NCBI RefSeq assembly: GCF_016862775.1
Contig: NZ_BONP01000003.1
Coordinates: 124,001 to 188,000, forward strand
DNA: 64,000 bases
DNA from: Cellulomonas phragmiteti
Lineage (GTDB): Bacteria; Actinomycetota; Actinomycetes; Actinomycetales; Cellulomonadaceae
Direction of reading: 5' to 3'
Of this stretch, positions 1-8,971 are shown one piece after another. The stretch's first letter is position 1. Each line of letters begins with the position of its first letter. Below the pieces are notes generated by a model that was not told where the DNA came from, did no database searches, and worked only from the letters and a program-made list of their open reading frames with translations. A program made the position numbers and the translations under genes.

Positions 1-312
1 AAGGACAAGGGTGTCGTGCACACCCTGTTCACGGAGATCGCGCCCGCCGTGGCCGACCGCCAGGGCGGCTACACGCGCATCACCAAGATCGGCCCGCGCA
101 AGGGCGACAACGCCCCCATGGCCGTCATCGAGCTCGTGCTCGAGCCGATGTCGCCCAAGCAGGCCGTCGTCAAGGAGGCCACCAAGGCCACCGAGCGGTC
201 CGCGCCGAAGAAGACGGCTGCCGAGAAGTCGGCGCCCGTCGAGGACGCGCCCGTCGAGGACGCCCCGGTCGAGGACGCCCCCGTCGAGGACGCCGCGGCC
301 GACAAGGCCTGA
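1..312 (+). CDS. rplQ: 50S ribosomal protein L17, C-terminal part (5' end outside window)
   Basis: Structural protein of the large ribosomal subunit. The frame is open from the first base, so the N-terminus lies upstream of the window. The visible part begins in the conserved segment containing [20 protein letters not shown] and continues with a typical [15 protein letters not shown], both diagnostic of L17. The last 40 or so residues are an actinobacterial-type extension rich in Ala, Lys and Glu, ending in four tandem copies of a five-residue APVED-like unit, an acidic low-complexity tail outside the conserved fold. The gene is normally last in the alpha operon (rpsM-rpsK-rpsD-rpoA-rplQ); a strong hairpin just downstream fits an operon end. 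The family call is secure. Confidence 0.97.
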   Translation, partial: KDKGVVHTLFTEIAPAVADRQGGYTRITKIGPRKGDNAPMAVIELVLEPMSPKQAVVKEATKATERSAPKKTAAEKSAPVEDAPVEDAPVEDAPVEDAAADKA

Positions 313-327
313 TCCACCCCGCACGGC

Positions 328-364
328 ACGAGGCCCGCACACCGTCACGGTGTGCGGGCCTCGT
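328..364 (+). terminator. Terminator after rplQ
   Basis: Perfect GC-rich inverted repeat with arms of about 17 bases around a TCA loop (left arm contains GAGGCCCGCACACCG, right arm CGGTGTGCGGGCCTC). It lies 16 bases after the rplQ stop and also faces the convergent gene ending at 405, so it may work in both directions. Confidence 0.85.
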
Positions 365-404
365 CGTGCGTCTGCGTCGTGCGTCTGGTGCGGGGGCGCC
401 GCGC

Positions 405-869
405 TCAGTCGGACCGGGCGACGGACCGCACGGCGTCGGCACGGACGGCCTGCGCCCGGGTGCCGAGCGCCGGGGTACCGGCGGTGGGGGTGCGGGCGAG
501 CAGCGCCGCCGCGGCCCGGGTGCGTGCGGTGAGGTCCTCGGTGAGGAGGTCCCGCAGCAGCGGGTCCGCGGTGCGTCGGGCCAGGGCCACGTTCCACGCG
601 GCGGGGCCGACCAGGACGGCCACGAGCCCGCCGGGGGTGTGCGAGGCGTACAGGGTCGCCGTGGCGGTCTCGACGATCGCCGCCGTGCGCGAGTCGCCGG
701 CCGCGGCGGCCAGCGCGGTGGCGATGCCACGTGCCGCCGCCAGGACGTGCGCCGGGGCCTGGTCGTCGGTGACGACGGTGCGCTCGCCGGGGTCGAGCAG
801 GAGCACGTGCGCGACGTCCCCGAGCGCGTCGTGCAGGCGCTCGAGGACGTCGCGGACGGGGTCGTCCAT
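405..869 (-). CDS. Hypothetical protein, second gene of a roadblock-type pair
   Basis: About 154 residues, starting MDDPVRDVLERLHDALGD. I do not recognise a named family with certainty. The size, the alternating helix/strand look, the short hydrophobic strands (HVLLLDPGE, GLVAVLVGPAAW) and the position 20 bases after a roadblock/LC7-like gene suggest a second, divergent longin or roadblock-type domain. No signal peptide, membrane segment or catalytic motif is visible. It is probably co-transcribed with the gene at 890-1258. The ATG at 869 was chosen because longer frames run back through the neighbour. The function is unknown. Confidence 0.7.
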   Translation of the reverse strand: MDDPVRDVLERLHDALGDVAHVLLLDPGERTVVTDDQAPAHVLAAARGIATALAAAAGDSRTAAIVETATATLYASHTPGGLVAVLVGPAAWNVALARRTADPLLRDLLTEDLTARTRAAAALLARTPTAGTPALGTRAQAVRADAVRSVARSD

Positions 870-889
870 CTCGCTGGTCGCGGGGTGGC

Positions 890-1258
890 TCAGAGGTCGA
901 TCTCGTCCTCGAGCTGCTTGAGCGCGCGACGCGCGAGCGCCAGGTTGGCCTTGGCACGGTCGAGGACGAGGTACGAGAAGACGCCCGTGAGGCCGGGACG
1001 CGACGCCAGACGGATCAGGTGGTACTGGCCGGTGAGGGTGATGAGGATGTCCTCGATCGTCTCGTCGAGGCCGAGGCTCTCGATGGCCCGCAGCTTGGAG
1101 CGGATGACCTCGGTGTTGACGGCCGCCGCCAGCTCGAGGTCGAAGGGCACGTTGGTGCGGGTGGCGAGGGCCATGCCGCTGCCGTAGTCGACGAGGGCGA
1201 TGGCGAGGGCGCCGTCGAGGTCGAGGGTGCGGGACAGAGCGACGTCGGGGGCAGTCAT
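890..1258 (-). CDS. Roadblock/LC7 domain-like protein
   Basis: A 122-residue protein with a single compact domain: an N-terminal strand and helix around LDLDGALAIALVDYGSG, then ATRTNVPFDLELAAAVNTEV, followed by a pair of strands (DILITLTGQYHLIRLAS) and a C-terminal helix. This order matches bacterial roadblock/LC7 proteins, which often act as regulators or scaffolds of small Ras-like GTPases (MglB is the best known). No GTPase gene is adjacent. AAGGA lies six bases before the ATG. It is the first gene of a two-gene leftward unit. The domain assignment comes from pattern recognition only. Confidence 0.72.
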   Translation of the reverse strand: MTAPDVALSRTLDLDGALAIALVDYGSGMALATRTNVPFDLELAAAVNTEVIRSKLRAIESLGLDETIEDILITLTGQYHLIRLASRPGLTGVFSYLVLDRAKANLALARRALKQLEDEIDL

Positions 1259-1464
1259 GGGGTGTCCTTGGGTGACTCGGGTGACGCGGGGCGTCGGCCC
1301 GCGGATGGGCCTGATCGATGGTCGCCACCGTTAGTTCAATCTGCAACCTATGGATTCGTGCCGAACGCGTCGTACGCGCCGGTTCGCCCCGGCCGTACCG
1401 GACGAGTCGGCAGAGTGCTTTCACCCAGCGACCCGGCCACGCTCACCCGTCCGGCCGTGCGGCG

Positions 1465-1470
1465 GTAGCG
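1465..1470 (+). promoter_or_regulatory. -10 hexamer TAGCGT, leaderless promoter of hydrolase gene
   Basis: TAGCGT ends eight bases before the ATG at 1479 and no Shine-Dalgarno sequence is present, so the transcript probably starts at or next to the start codon. The -35 region is weak. Confidence 0.55.
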
Positions 1471-1478
1471 TCGCGAGC

Positions 1479-2420
1479 ATGGCCGCCCGACCGACGCCCG
1501 TCCTGCTCGTCCACGGCCTGCGCACGTCGCGCACGATGTGGCGCGCGCAGCTCGAGTCCCTCGAGCGCGCGGGGCGCCCCGCGGTCGCGATCGACCTGCC
1601 GGGCCACGGCGAGCGGATCGCCGAGACCTTCATCTGGGACGGGGCGATCGCGGCGGTCCGGGACGCGGTCGACGCCCTGGGTGGACGGGCCGTGGTGGTC
1701 GGGCTGTCGCTCGGGGGCTACGTCGCGATCGCGCACGCCGCGCGCCACCCGGAGCAGGTGGTCGGGCTCGTCGCCGCGGCCTGCAGCACGCGGCCCCGTC
1801 CGGTCGTGGTCCGCGCGTGGGGGGCCCTCGCCGACGGCTTCTTCGCCCGGCTGCCGGACCGTGGCGCGGCGGTCAACCAGGCGCTGGTCGACCGCGTGCT
1901 GCCCCCGCAGGGCGCCCTCGACGTCGCCGCCGGCGGGTTCGCGTACGACGTGGTCGGGCAGGCGATGCGCGCCGTGCGGGCCGCGGACCCGATCGCCGAC
2001 CTGGCACGGGTCGAGGTGCCCGTCTGGCTCGTCAACGGCCGCTACGACCACTTCCGGGGGGACGAGCGGCGGTTCCTCGCGGCCTGCCGTGACGGCCACC
2101 TCGTCGTCGTCCCGGGCGCGACGCACCTCGTGAGCCTGGTCCGGCCCGTGCGCTTCACCCGGGTGCTGCTGGAGGCGCTGGCCGATCTGGACGACCGCGG
2201 GCCGGGGGGCGGCGCGGACCGCTCAGACGTCCCGCGCCGCGAGGGCCCAGGCGCGCACCCCGCCGACGATCCCGGCCTGGTTGGGCACCACGACCACGTC
2301 GTCGCCGAGCCGCTCGAGGGTGGTCGCGGAGACGCGGCGCGAGTTGCCGCCCCCGAGGTAGAGCCGGTCCCAGTGGAAGACGGGACGGAACCCCTCCACG
2401 ACCTTGCGCACCCGACGTGA
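1479..2420 (+). CDS. Alpha/beta-fold hydrolase
   Basis: Predicted cytoplasmic hydrolase of unknown substrate. VLLVHGLRTS is the oxyanion loop, followed by DLPGHGER, then the nucleophile elbow GLSLGGY with its serine. Later come the probable acid in NGRYDHFRGDE and the catalytic histidine in GATHLVSL. The recognisable fold ends near residue 240, the usual family length. The frame has no stop there and stays open for about 70 more residues (2220-2420) opposite the end of the kinase gene on the other strand. That tail is of low complexity and looks like a shadow of the kinase, so the protein may carry an accidental extension. A TAGCGT -10 precedes the start. Confidence 0.83.
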   Translation: MAARPTPVLLVHGLRTSRTMWRAQLESLERAGRPAVAIDLPGHGERIAETFIWDGAIAAVRDAVDALGGRAVVVGLSLGGYVAIAHAARHPEQVVGLVAAACSTRPRPVVVRAWGALADGFFARLPDRGAAVNQALVDRVLPPQGALDVAAGGFAYDVVGQAMRAVRAADPIADLARVEVPVWLVNGRYDHFRGDERRFLAACRDGHLVVVPGATHLVSLVRPVRFTRVLLEALADLDDRGPGGGADRSDVPRREGPGAHPADDPGLVGHHDHVVAEPLEGGRGDAARVAAPEVEPVPVEDGTEPLHDLAHPT

Positions 2421-2996
2421 CCACAGCGCGTCGCCGAGACGTGCGCGCTCGTGCTCGCCGACGTACGCGTCGTACGTCGTGCCCCAGCGCACCGGGGCGT
2501 GCGACAGCTCGAGGTGCGGGGCGGGGCGGCCACCGTCGAACAGGGCCGACCCCAGGCCGGTGCCGAGCGTGAGGACGAGCTCGAGGCCGGTGCCCGACAC
2601 CACGCCGGCGCCGTGCACCTCCGCGTCGTTGAGCACGAGCGTGGGCACCCCGAGCCGGTCGCGCAGCAGGGCCTGCACGTCGCAGCCCGCCCACGCGGCG
2701 CGCAGCTCCGGCAGCACGGCGGTGCGCGGACCCGCACGGGTCACGTAGTGCGGGGTCGCCACGACGACGCCGTGGCGGATCATCCCCGGCACCCCGACCG
2801 TGGCGCGCTGCGCTGCCGGCAGGCCGGCCGCCACCTCGGCGATGGTGTCCGCGAGTCGGTGCGGCGGCAGGGGGTAGGGCGTGGGGACGCGCACCGGCGG
2901 GGCGTGCAGCGTGCCGGCCGCGTCCAGCACGGACGCCTTGATCCCGCTGCCGCCGCAGTCGACGGCCAGGGTGTACGGCTCGGACGCGTGGGGCAC
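2223..2996 (-). CDS. ROK-family kinase, polyphosphate-glucokinase-like
   Basis: A 257-residue sugar kinase. The N-terminal phosphate-1 motif is [26 protein letters not shown] carries the probable catalytic Asp; [15 protein letters not shown] is the phosphate-2 loop; GGGNSRRV lies near the C-terminus. The ROK zinc motif (CxxGC) is absent. Together with ELSH and WSRRV segments this favours the polyphosphate/ATP-glucokinase branch, which phosphorylates glucose using polyphosphate. The exact substrate is inferred. The GTG start at 2996 sits six bases downstream of a TACCGT -10, implying a leaderless mRNA back to back with truA. The 3' end overlaps the reading frame of the opposing hydrolase by about 200 bases. 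Confidence 0.85.
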   Translation of the reverse strand: MPHASEPYTLAVDCGGSGIKASVLDAAGTLHAPPVRVPTPYPLPPHRLADTIAEVAAGLPAAQRATVGVPGMIRHGVVVATPHYVTRAGPRTAVLPELRAAWAGCDVQALLRDRLGVPTLVLNDAEVHGAGVVSGTGLELVLTLGTGLGSALFDGGRPAPHLELSHAPVRWGTTYDAYVGEHERARLGDALWSRRVRKVVEGFRPVFHWDRLYLGGGNSRRVSATTLERLGDDVVVVPNQAGIVGGVRAWALAARDV

Positions 2997-3002
2997 CGTG
3001 CC

Positions 3003-3024
3003 ACGGTAGCGCCACCGTTACGGT
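3003..3024. promoter_or_regulatory. Divergent leaderless promoters for ROK kinase and truA
   Basis: Two -10 hexamers sit back to back. TACCGT on the minus strand (3008 to 3003) is six bases before the kinase GTG at 2996. TACGGT on the plus strand (3019-3024) is seven bases before a GTG at 3032. No Shine-Dalgarno sequence is seen for either gene. Confidence 0.55.
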
Positions 3025-3031
3025 GGGGGCC

Positions 3032-3949
3032 GTGACCGGCGAGCAGACCCCGACCGTCCGGCTGCGCCTGGACCTGGCGTACGACGGCGCAGGGTTCGCC
3101 GGCTGGGCCCGGCAACCGGGCCTGCGGACCGTGCAGGGCGTCGTCGAGGACGCACTGGGCACCGTGCTGCGCTGCGGTCCGCGCGGGGAGCCCGCGCCCC
3201 GCCTGACGGTCGCAGGGCGCACGGACGCCGGCGTGCACGCACGGGGCCAGGTCGCGCACGTCGACGTCGCTCCCGAGGCGCTCGCCGCGGCGCGCGGCCG
3301 GTCGGACCGCGCCGACGTCGTCGCGCTGACGACCCGGCTGGCCGGGGTGCTGCCGCCGGACGTGGTCGTGCACCGTGTCGCGCGCGCCCCCGACGGGTTC
3401 GACGCGCGCTTCTCGGCGTTGCGCCGTCGCTACGCCTACCGGGTGTCCGACGACGACGCGTCGCGCGACCCCCTGCGCCGGGGCTGGGTGCTCTGGCACC
3501 GGCGACCGCTGGACGTCGCGGCGATGGACGCGGCCGCACGCTCGCTCGTCGGCCGCCACGACTTCGCCGCGTACTGCAAGCCGCGTCCCGACGCGACCAC
3601 GATCCGCACCCTGGAGGCGTTCGCCTGGTCGCGGCCCGCGGACGGGCCGGACGCGGGCCTGGTGGTCGCGCACGTGCAGGCCGACGCCTTCTGCCACTCG
3701 ATGGTGCGGGCCCTCGTCGGCGCGAGCCTCGCCGTGGGGGAGGGCCGGCGGCCCCCGTCGTGGCCGCGCGACCTGCTCGACAGCCGCCGGCGCGAGGGCG
3801 GTGCGACGGTCGTCGCGGCGCACGGCCTCACCCTCGAGGAGGTCGGCTACCCGACGGCGCCCGAGCTCGCGCGCCGTGCCGAGCAGACCCGTGCCCGCCG
3901 CCTCCCCGACGACGTCGACCGTCCCGGCGACCCGGGCTGCTGCGGCTGA
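3032..3949 (+). CDS. truA: tRNA pseudouridine(38-40) synthase TruA
   Basis: Converts U38, U39 and U40 of the tRNA anticodon arm to pseudouridine. The N-terminal strand [20 protein letters not shown] and the catalytic motif [16 protein letters not shown], with its nucleophilic Asp, are clear. [12 protein letters not shown] and the C-terminal [19 protein letters not shown] are also typical of the family. About 305 residues from GTG 3032, which is placed seven bases after a TACGGT -10. An in-frame GTG at 3023 would add three residues but overlaps that -10. In many bacteria truA follows rplQ; here it is separated from it by the roadblock, hydrolase and kinase genes. Convergent with the DUF5709 gene. 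Confidence 0.95.
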   Translation: MTGEQTPTVRLRLDLAYDGAGFAGWARQPGLRTVQGVVEDALGTVLRCGPRGEPAPRLTVAGRTDAGVHARGQVAHVDVAPEALAAARGRSDRADVVALTTRLAGVLPPDVVVHRVARAPDGFDARFSALRRRYAYRVSDDDASRDPLRRGWVLWHRRPLDVAAMDAAARSLVGRHDFAAYCKPRPDATTIRTLEAFAWSRPADGPDAGLVVAHVQADAFCHSMVRALVGASLAVGEGRRPPSWPRDLLDSRRREGGATVVAAHGLTLEEVGYPTAPELARRAEQTRARRLPDDVDRPGDPGCCG

Positions 3950-3986
3950 GGCGGACCGCCCGGCGACGCGCACCGGACGGTCCGCC
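3950..3986. terminator. Hairpin between convergent truA and DUF5709 gene
   Basis: Inverted repeat GGCGGACCG ... CGGTCCGCC (3950-3958 and 3978-3986) with a 19-base loop. It starts one base after the truA stop and lies 15 bases beyond the stop of the facing gene; probably a shared terminator. Confidence 0.6.
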
Positions 3987-4001
3987 CGCCGACGACGTCG
4001 G

Positions 4002-4433
4002 TCAGTCGGCGTCCTCGTCCGTGACGTACTCCTCCTCGATGAGGTGGACGGCCGCCTCCTCGGCGCTCGCCGCACCACCCGCGACGCCCGCGTCGATCGC
4101 GAACTCGTCGTTCACGCCCGCGTCGAGCGCGGCGTCGTCGCTCAGGAGGCGACCCGCGCGCAGCTCCTCGCGCTCGCCGGACGGCGTGGGCGTGCGCTCC
4201 CAGACCTCCGGCTCCTCCTCGGCGAGCCGACGGTCCAGGGGCTCGCCGTGGACCTCCTCCCACGCCGTCTCGCCCCAGTGGTTGCTGCGGTCGCGCTCGG
4301 GGACGGTGTAGCCCTCGTCGAGCAGGTCGTCGACGCCGCGCTCCTCGAGGGTGTCCTCCTTGGGGAGCTGGTCGGCGTCGCCCTCCGAGCCGAGGGCGGG
4401 ATCGGTGCTGGTGGCGGGGGTGTCGTCGCTCAT
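4002..4433 (-). CDS. DUF5709 family protein
   Basis: A very acidic 143-residue soluble protein. Near residues 20-50 it has the recognisable block DTLEERGVDDLLDEGYTVPE, followed by GETAWEEVHGEPLDRRLAEEEPEVW. These are typical of DUF5709, found in actinobacteria with no known function. No membrane segment or signal peptide is visible. The ATG at 4433 is preferred; an upstream in-frame start at 4469 would add a basic arginine-rich leader that looks non-coding. Monocistronic, convergent with truA. Confidence 0.82.
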   Translation of the reverse strand: MSDDTPATSTDPALGSEGDADQLPKEDTLEERGVDDLLDEGYTVPERDRSNHWGETAWEEVHGEPLDRRLAEEEPEVWERTPTPSGEREELRAGRLLSDDAALDAGVNDEFAIDAGVAGGAASAEEAAVHLIEEEYVTDEDAD

Positions 4434-4531
4434 GCCACGAGCCAAGCACCGCCCGCGCCCGCCCGCCACAGCACGCCGGGCCCGGCGGAAATCGGCTCGG
4501 GCCGAGGCCGGGGTCGGGGGAGACTGGGGGC

Positions 4532-6208
4532 ATGGGTCATCTCGACGTCGGCGGTGTCGGCTACACGCTCCCCGACGGGCGTCCTCTGCTGCAGGACGTG
4601 ACGTTCCGCGTCGGCGAGGGGGCGCGCGTCGCGCTCGTCGGGCCCAACGGCGTCGGGAAGTCCACGCTGCTGCGCATCGTCACGGGCGACACGGCGCCGC
4701 ACGCGGGGTCCGTGCAGCGCAGCGGCGGCCTGGGCGTCATGCGGCAGGACGTCGGGCGCATCGACGACGAGCGCAGCGTGCGCGACCTGCTCGCCGGCCT
4801 CGCCCCGCCGGCGGTGCGTGCGGCGGCCGGCGAGCTGGCCGCGGCCGAGCTGGCGATGATGGAGGTGGACGACGAGCCCACCCAGATGCGGTACGCGCAG
4901 GCGCTCGCGGACTGGGCCGACGTCGGCGGGTACGAGGCCGAGGTGGGCTGGGACCGCGTGACCGACGCGGTGCTCTCGCTGCCCTTCGAGCGTGCCCAGC
5001 ACCGGTACGTGCGCACGCTGTCCGGCGGTGAGCAGAAGCGGCTCGTGCTCGAGGCCCTGCTGCGCGGGCCGGACGAGGTGCTGCTGCTCGACGAGCCGGA
5101 CAACGCCCTCGACGTGCCGACCAAGCGGTGGCTGGAGGACCGGCTGGTCGCCAGCGGCCGGACCGTGCTGTTCGTCAGCCACGACCGCGAGCTGCTCGCG
5201 CGCGTCGCGACGCACGTCGCGACGCTGGAGCCGACGGCCACGGGCGCACGGGCCTGGGTGCACGGGGGAGGCTTCGCGACGTACGCGCAGGCCCGTGCGG
5301 ACCGGCGTGCCCGCCACGAGGAGCTGCTGCGGCGCTGGGAGGAGGAGCACGCGCAGCTGCGCGAGCTGGTCGTGACCCTCAAGCAGAAGGCCGCGTTCAA
5401 CGACGGCCTGGCGTCGCGGTACCAGGCGGCGCAGACACGTCTGCGCAAGTTCGAGGAGGCGGGGCCGCCGGCAGCCCTCTCCCGGGACCAGCAGGTGAGC
5501 GTGCGGCTGCGCGGGGGACGCACCGCCAAGCGTGCCGTGGTCGCGCAGGGCCTCGAGCTCTCCGGGCTGATGAAGCCGTTCGACCTGGAGGTCTGGTACG
5601 GCGAGCGGGTGGCGGTCCTCGGCTCGAACGGCTCGGGCAAGTCCCACTTCCTGCGGCTGCTCGCGGCGGGCGGCTCGGACCCGGAGCACGCCCCGGCGGG
5701 CGACGTCCCGGTGGCGCCCGTGGCGCACACGGGCGCCGTCGCCCTGGGCTCGCGCGTGCGGCCCGGGTGGTTCGCGCAGAACCACGCGCACCCCGAGCTG
5801 GTGGGGCGCACCCTGCTGGAGGTGCTGCACCGCGGGGACGGGCACCGTGCGGGCCTGGGGCGCGAGGCGGCCAGCCGGGTGCTGGACCGGTACGAGCTGG
5901 TGGCCGCCGCCGAGCAGCCCTACGAGACGCTCTCGGGCGGGCAGCAGGCGCGCCTGCAGATCCTGCTGCTCGAGCTGGGCGGGGCCACGCTCCTGCTCCT
6001 CGACGAGCCCACGGACAACCTCGACCTGCACTCGGCCGAGGCCCTGGAGGCGGGGCTCGCGGCCTTCGACGGCACCGTCCTGGCCGTGACGCACGACCGG
6101 TGGTTCACCCGCACGTTCGACCGGTTCCTCGTGTTCGGTGCCGACGGGTCGGTCGTCGAGACCCCGGAGCCCGTGTGGGACGCGGGACGCGTGCAGCGGG
6201 TGCGCTGA
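4532..6208 (+). CDS. ABC-F family ATPase
   Basis: A 558-residue soluble protein with two ABC ATPase domains and no membrane segments, the layout of ABC-F ribosome-associated proteins. NBD1: Walker [10 protein letters not shown] near residue 35, signature LSGGEQKRL, Walker [13 protein letters not shown] charged, Arg/Glu-rich linker follows at about residues 240-310. NBD2: Walker [10 protein letters not shown], signature LSGGQQARL, Walker [12 protein letters not shown]. Proteins of this class either tune translation (EttA/Uup type) or protect ribosomes from antibiotics; the sequence does not decide which. It stands alone on the plus strand, upstream of the ribosomal protein promoter. The second Walker A ends in His instead of Ser/Thr, a mild oddity. 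Confidence 0.9.
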   Translation: MGHLDVGGVGYTLPDGRPLLQDVTFRVGEGARVALVGPNGVGKSTLLRIVTGDTAPHAGSVQRSGGLGVMRQDVGRIDDERSVRDLLAGLAPPAVRAAAGELAAAELAMMEVDDEPTQMRYAQALADWADVGGYEAEVGWDRVTDAVLSLPFERAQHRYVRTLSGGEQKRLVLEALLRGPDEVLLLDEPDNALDVPTKRWLEDRLVASGRTVLFVSHDRELLARVATHVATLEPTATGARAWVHGGGFATYAQARADRRARHEELLRRWEEEHAQLRELVVTLKQKAAFNDGLASRYQAAQTRLRKFEEAGPPAALSRDQQVSVRLRGGRTAKRAVVAQGLELSGLMKPFDLEVWYGERVAVLGSNGSGKSHFLRLLAAGGSDPEHAPAGDVPVAPVAHTGAVALGSRVRPGWFAQNHAHPELVGRTLLEVLHRGDGHRAGLGREAASRVLDRYELVAAAEQPYETLSGGQQARLQILLLELGGATLLLLDEPTDNLDLHSAEALEAGLAAFDGTVLAVTHDRWFTRTFDRFLVFGADGSVVETPEPVWDAGRVQRVR

Positions 6209-6226
6209 CGCCCGCGACCACGTGTT

Positions 6227-6256
6227 TTGCCGTGGGGGCGTTCCGGCAGGTAGTCT
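6227..6256 (+). promoter_or_regulatory. Promoter of rplM-rpsI with a long leader
   Basis: -35 TTGCCG (6227-6232), 18-base spacer, -10 TAGTCT (6251-6256). Transcription would start near 6263 and leave a leader of about 160 bases before the rplM GTG, long enough for autogenous control. I could not assign it to a known leader family. Confidence 0.6.
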
Positions 6257-6425
6257 GGTGCGTCGTTGTGCGTCCCCTGTCGCGCACCGGTGGCTTCTCA
6301 CCACCGGGTGCCGATGGCCGTCCTGGTGCGATCCCACTCGCCGGGCGGGATGCTCCGGCAGCCATCCTCGGCCGGTCGCCCCTGCGCGCCCGGCCACGAC
6401 ACGTATCACGAGACAGAGGCACCCC

Positions 6426-6869
6426 GTGCGCACGTACACCCCGAAGCCCGGCGACGTCGAGCGGAACTGGTACGTCATCGACGCGACCGACGTCGTGCTC
6501 GGCCGCCTGGCCAGCCACGTGGCCACGCTGCTGCGCGGCAAGCACAAGGCGACCTTCGCTCCCCACGTCGACGGCGGCGACTTCGTCATCGTCATCAACG
6601 CGGAGAAGGTCGCGCTGACCGGCAACAAGCGTGAGACCAAGCTCGCCTACCGCCACTCCGGCTACCCGGGTGGTCTGCGGGCGACCCGTTACGTCGACCT
6701 GCTCGAGAAGCACCCGGAGCGGGCGATCGAGAAGGCCGTCCGCGGCATGCTGCCCCACACGACCCTCGGGCGTGGACAGATCAGCAAGCTCAAGGTCTAC
6801 CGCGGTGCGGAGCACCCGCACGCGGCCCAGCAGCCGAAGCCGTTCGAGCTCACCCAGGTGGCGCAGTAA
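6426..6869 (+). CDS. rplM: 50S ribosomal protein L13
   Basis: Large-subunit protein, 147 residues, the normal length. It starts [20 protein letters not shown], followed by [34 protein letters not shown] and [10 protein letters not shown], all standard L13 segments. The GTG at 6426 gives the expected N-terminus; an open frame extends upstream but has no family match. First gene of the rplM-rpsI pair, a conserved couple in most bacteria, 43 bases upstream of rpsI. Confidence 0.97.
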   Translation: MRTYTPKPGDVERNWYVIDATDVVLGRLASHVATLLRGKHKATFAPHVDGGDFVIVINAEKVALTGNKRETKLAYRHSGYPGGLRATRYVDLLEKHPERAIEKAVRGMLPHTTLGRGQISKLKVYRGAEHPHAAQQPKPFELTQVAQ

Positions 6870-6912
6870 GCCCCCGGCTGCTGCGGCAGAGAAACCAGAA
6901 CGCGAGGATCCC

Positions 6913-7401
6913 GTGGCTCAGACCACCGTCGAGACCGAGTACGAGGGCGACGACACGCCCACCAGCTACACCTCCGAGACCGTCGCCCCCACCGGCCGCG
7001 GACAGTCCCTCACGGCACCGGGCCAGGCGCTCGGGCGTCGCAAGGAGGCCGTCGCCCGCGTCCGCCTGGTGCCCGGCACCGGCACGTGGACGATCAACGG
7101 TCGCGCCCTGGAGGAGTACTTCCCCAACAAGGTGCACCAGCAGCTCGTCAACTCCCCGCTGAAGCTCGTGGACGTCGAGGGTCGTTTCGACGTCGTCGCG
7201 CGCATCACGGGTGGTGGCGTCTCCGGCCAGGCCGGCGCGCTGCGCCTGGGCATCGCCCGCGCGCTCAACGCGATCGACGCGGAGAACAACCGTCCGGCGC
7301 TCAAGAAGGCCGGCTTCCTCACGCGTGACGCGCGTGTGGTCGAGCGCAAGAAGGCGGGTCTGAAGAAGGCCCGCAAGGCGCCGCAGTACTCGAAGCGCTG
7401 A
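6913..7401 (+). CDS. rpsI: 30S ribosomal protein S9
   Basis: Small-subunit protein of 162 residues. The first 35 or so residues are the acidic Thr/Glu-rich extension common in actinobacteria. The core begins at [17 protein letters not shown] and includes [19 protein letters not shown]. The C-terminus is KAPQYSKR, whose final basic residues reach the P-site tRNA. The GTG start at 6913 follows AGGATC. It is co-transcribed with rplM and followed by a strong terminator. Confidence 0.97.
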   Translation: MAQTTVETEYEGDDTPTSYTSETVAPTGRGQSLTAPGQALGRRKEAVARVRLVPGTGTWTINGRALEEYFPNKVHQQLVNSPLKLVDVEGRFDVVARITGGGVSGQAGALRLGIARALNAIDAENNRPALKKAGFLTRDARVVERKKAGLKKARKAPQYSKR

Positions 7402-7415
7402 CCCAGCGCTCCGGC

Positions 7416-7455
7416 CCGATGGCCTCGGAGGTCCACCGACCTCCGGGGCCATCGG
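7416..7455 (+). terminator. Terminator after rpsI
   Basis: Long inverted repeat: left arm CCGATGGCCTCGGAGGTC (7416-7433), CACC loop, right arm GACCTCCGGGGCCATCGG (7438-7455). It begins 14 bases after the rpsI stop. Confidence 0.85.
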
Positions 7456-7573
7456 CATGCCGGGGGACGGGGCGGCGCCGCGCACCACGCGACGCCGGGA
7501 TCGGATCAGGCACGGCGCCGGACGCGCACCCCCGCGGAGGTGGGTGCGCCCGGCAGGACGAAGGAGTCGGGTG

Positions 7574-8920
7574 ATGGGTCGTCTGTTCGGGACCGACGGG
7601 GTGCGCGGTCTGGCCAACCGGGACGTCACGGCGGAGGTCGCGCTCGACGCGTCCGTCGCCGCAGCGCACGTGCTGGCCTCCCGGGGCGCCTTCGCCGGGC
7701 ACCGTCCCCGGGCGCTGATCGGGCGCGACCCGCGCGCGTCGGGGGAGTTCCTCTCGGCGGCGGTCGCCGCGGGCCTGGCGTCCGCGGGCGTCGACGTCGA
7801 CAACGTCGGCGTGCTGCCGACCCCGGCCGTGGCCTACCTGACGGCGGCGCGCGGCGTCGACCTGGGCGTGGTCCTGTCCGCCTCGCACAACCCGATGCCC
7901 GACAACGGCATCAAGTTCCTCGCGCGCGGCGGGCAGAAGCTCGACGACGAGGTCGAGGCGGCCATCGAGGCGCGCATGGGCGAGGACTGGGACCGGCCGC
8001 TCGGTGCCGACGTCGGTCGCATCCGCACCGACGTGAGCCTGGCCGGCCAGCAGTACGTGGACCACCTGGTCGGGACCGTGCCGACCCGGCTCGAGGGGCT
8101 GCGGATCGTCGTCGACTGCGCCAACGGCGCAGCGAGCGAGGTCGGTCCCGTCGCGCTGCGCGAGGCCGGCGCCGACGTCGTCGTGATCAACGCGTCGCCC
8201 GACGGCCGCAACATCAACGAGGCGTGCGGCTCCACCCACCCCGAGCAGCTGCAGGCCGCGGTCGTGGCGGCCCACGCCGACCTCGGCGTGGCGCTCGACG
8301 GCGACGCCGACCGCTGCCTCGCCGTCGACGCCTCCGGCACGCTCGTCGACGGCGACCAGATCATGGGCGTCCTCGCGGTCGCGCTGCACGAGCGCGGCGA
8401 CCTGCCGCACGACACGCTGGTCACCACCGTGATGAGCAACCTCGGCCTGCGGATCGCCATGCGTGACGCCGGGATCGCGACCGTCGAGACGGGTGTCGGC
8501 GACCGGTACGTGCTCGAGGCGATGCGCGCCGGCGGCTACGGCCTGGGCGGTGAGCAGTCCGGCCACATCATCCTGGCGGCCCACGCCACGACCGGCGACG
8601 GCCTGCTGACCGCGCTGCAGCTCGCGGCCCGCGTGGTCGGGACCGGTCGTCCGCTCGCGGAGCTGGCGGGCGTCGTCCGGCGCCTGCCCCAGATCCTCGT
8701 CAACGTCCCCGGGGTCGACCGCACGCGCACCGACGACGAGGTGCTGGCGGCCGCGGTCGCGGACGCCACGGCGGCGCTCGGCGACACCGGCCGCGTCCTG
8801 CTGCGCCCCTCGGGCACGGAGCCGCTGGTCCGTGTCATGGTGGAGGCGGCCACGCAGCAGGAGGCCGAGCGCGTCGCGCACGAGCTGGCCGACGTGGTCC
8901 GCGACCGGCTGGCGCTGTGA
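7574..8920 (+). CDS. glmM: Phosphoglucosamine mutase GlmM
   Basis: Interconverts glucosamine-6-P and glucosamine-1-P on the way to UDP-GlcNAc and peptidoglycan. About 448 residues, family length. N-terminus [15 protein letters not shown]; the active-site phosphoserine loop is [15 protein letters not shown]; the metal site is [13 protein letters not shown]; the sugar-binding loop is GGEQSGHI; the C-terminal phosphate loop is [18 protein letters not shown] lies seven bases before the ATG at 7574; a GTG three bases upstream is less well spaced. The partner glmS is 5.5 kb downstream. Confidence 0.97.
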   Translation: MGRLFGTDGVRGLANRDVTAEVALDASVAAAHVLASRGAFAGHRPRALIGRDPRASGEFLSAAVAAGLASAGVDVDNVGVLPTPAVAYLTAARGVDLGVVLSASHNPMPDNGIKFLARGGQKLDDEVEAAIEARMGEDWDRPLGADVGRIRTDVSLAGQQYVDHLVGTVPTRLEGLRIVVDCANGAASEVGPVALREAGADVVVINASPDGRNINEACGSTHPEQLQAAVVAAHADLGVALDGDADRCLAVDASGTLVDGDQIMGVLAVALHERGDLPHDTLVTTVMSNLGLRIAMRDAGIATVETGVGDRYVLEAMRAGGYGLGGEQSGHIILAAHATTGDGLLTALQLAARVVGTGRPLAELAGVVRRLPQILVNVPGVDRTRTDDEVLAAAVADATAALGDTGRVLLRPSGTEPLVRVMVEAATQQEAERVAHELADVVRDRLAL

Positions 8921-8971
8921 CGGCGTTCGCTCGTCACTGACCACCACCGGCCGCGAGCGGGAGGAGCAGCG

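Noticed and set aside
7416-7455. Riboswitch before glmM (glmS-type or other)
   Set aside because: The structure is a simple near-perfect hairpin directly after rpsI, best explained as its terminator; no conserved aptamer core is recognisable.
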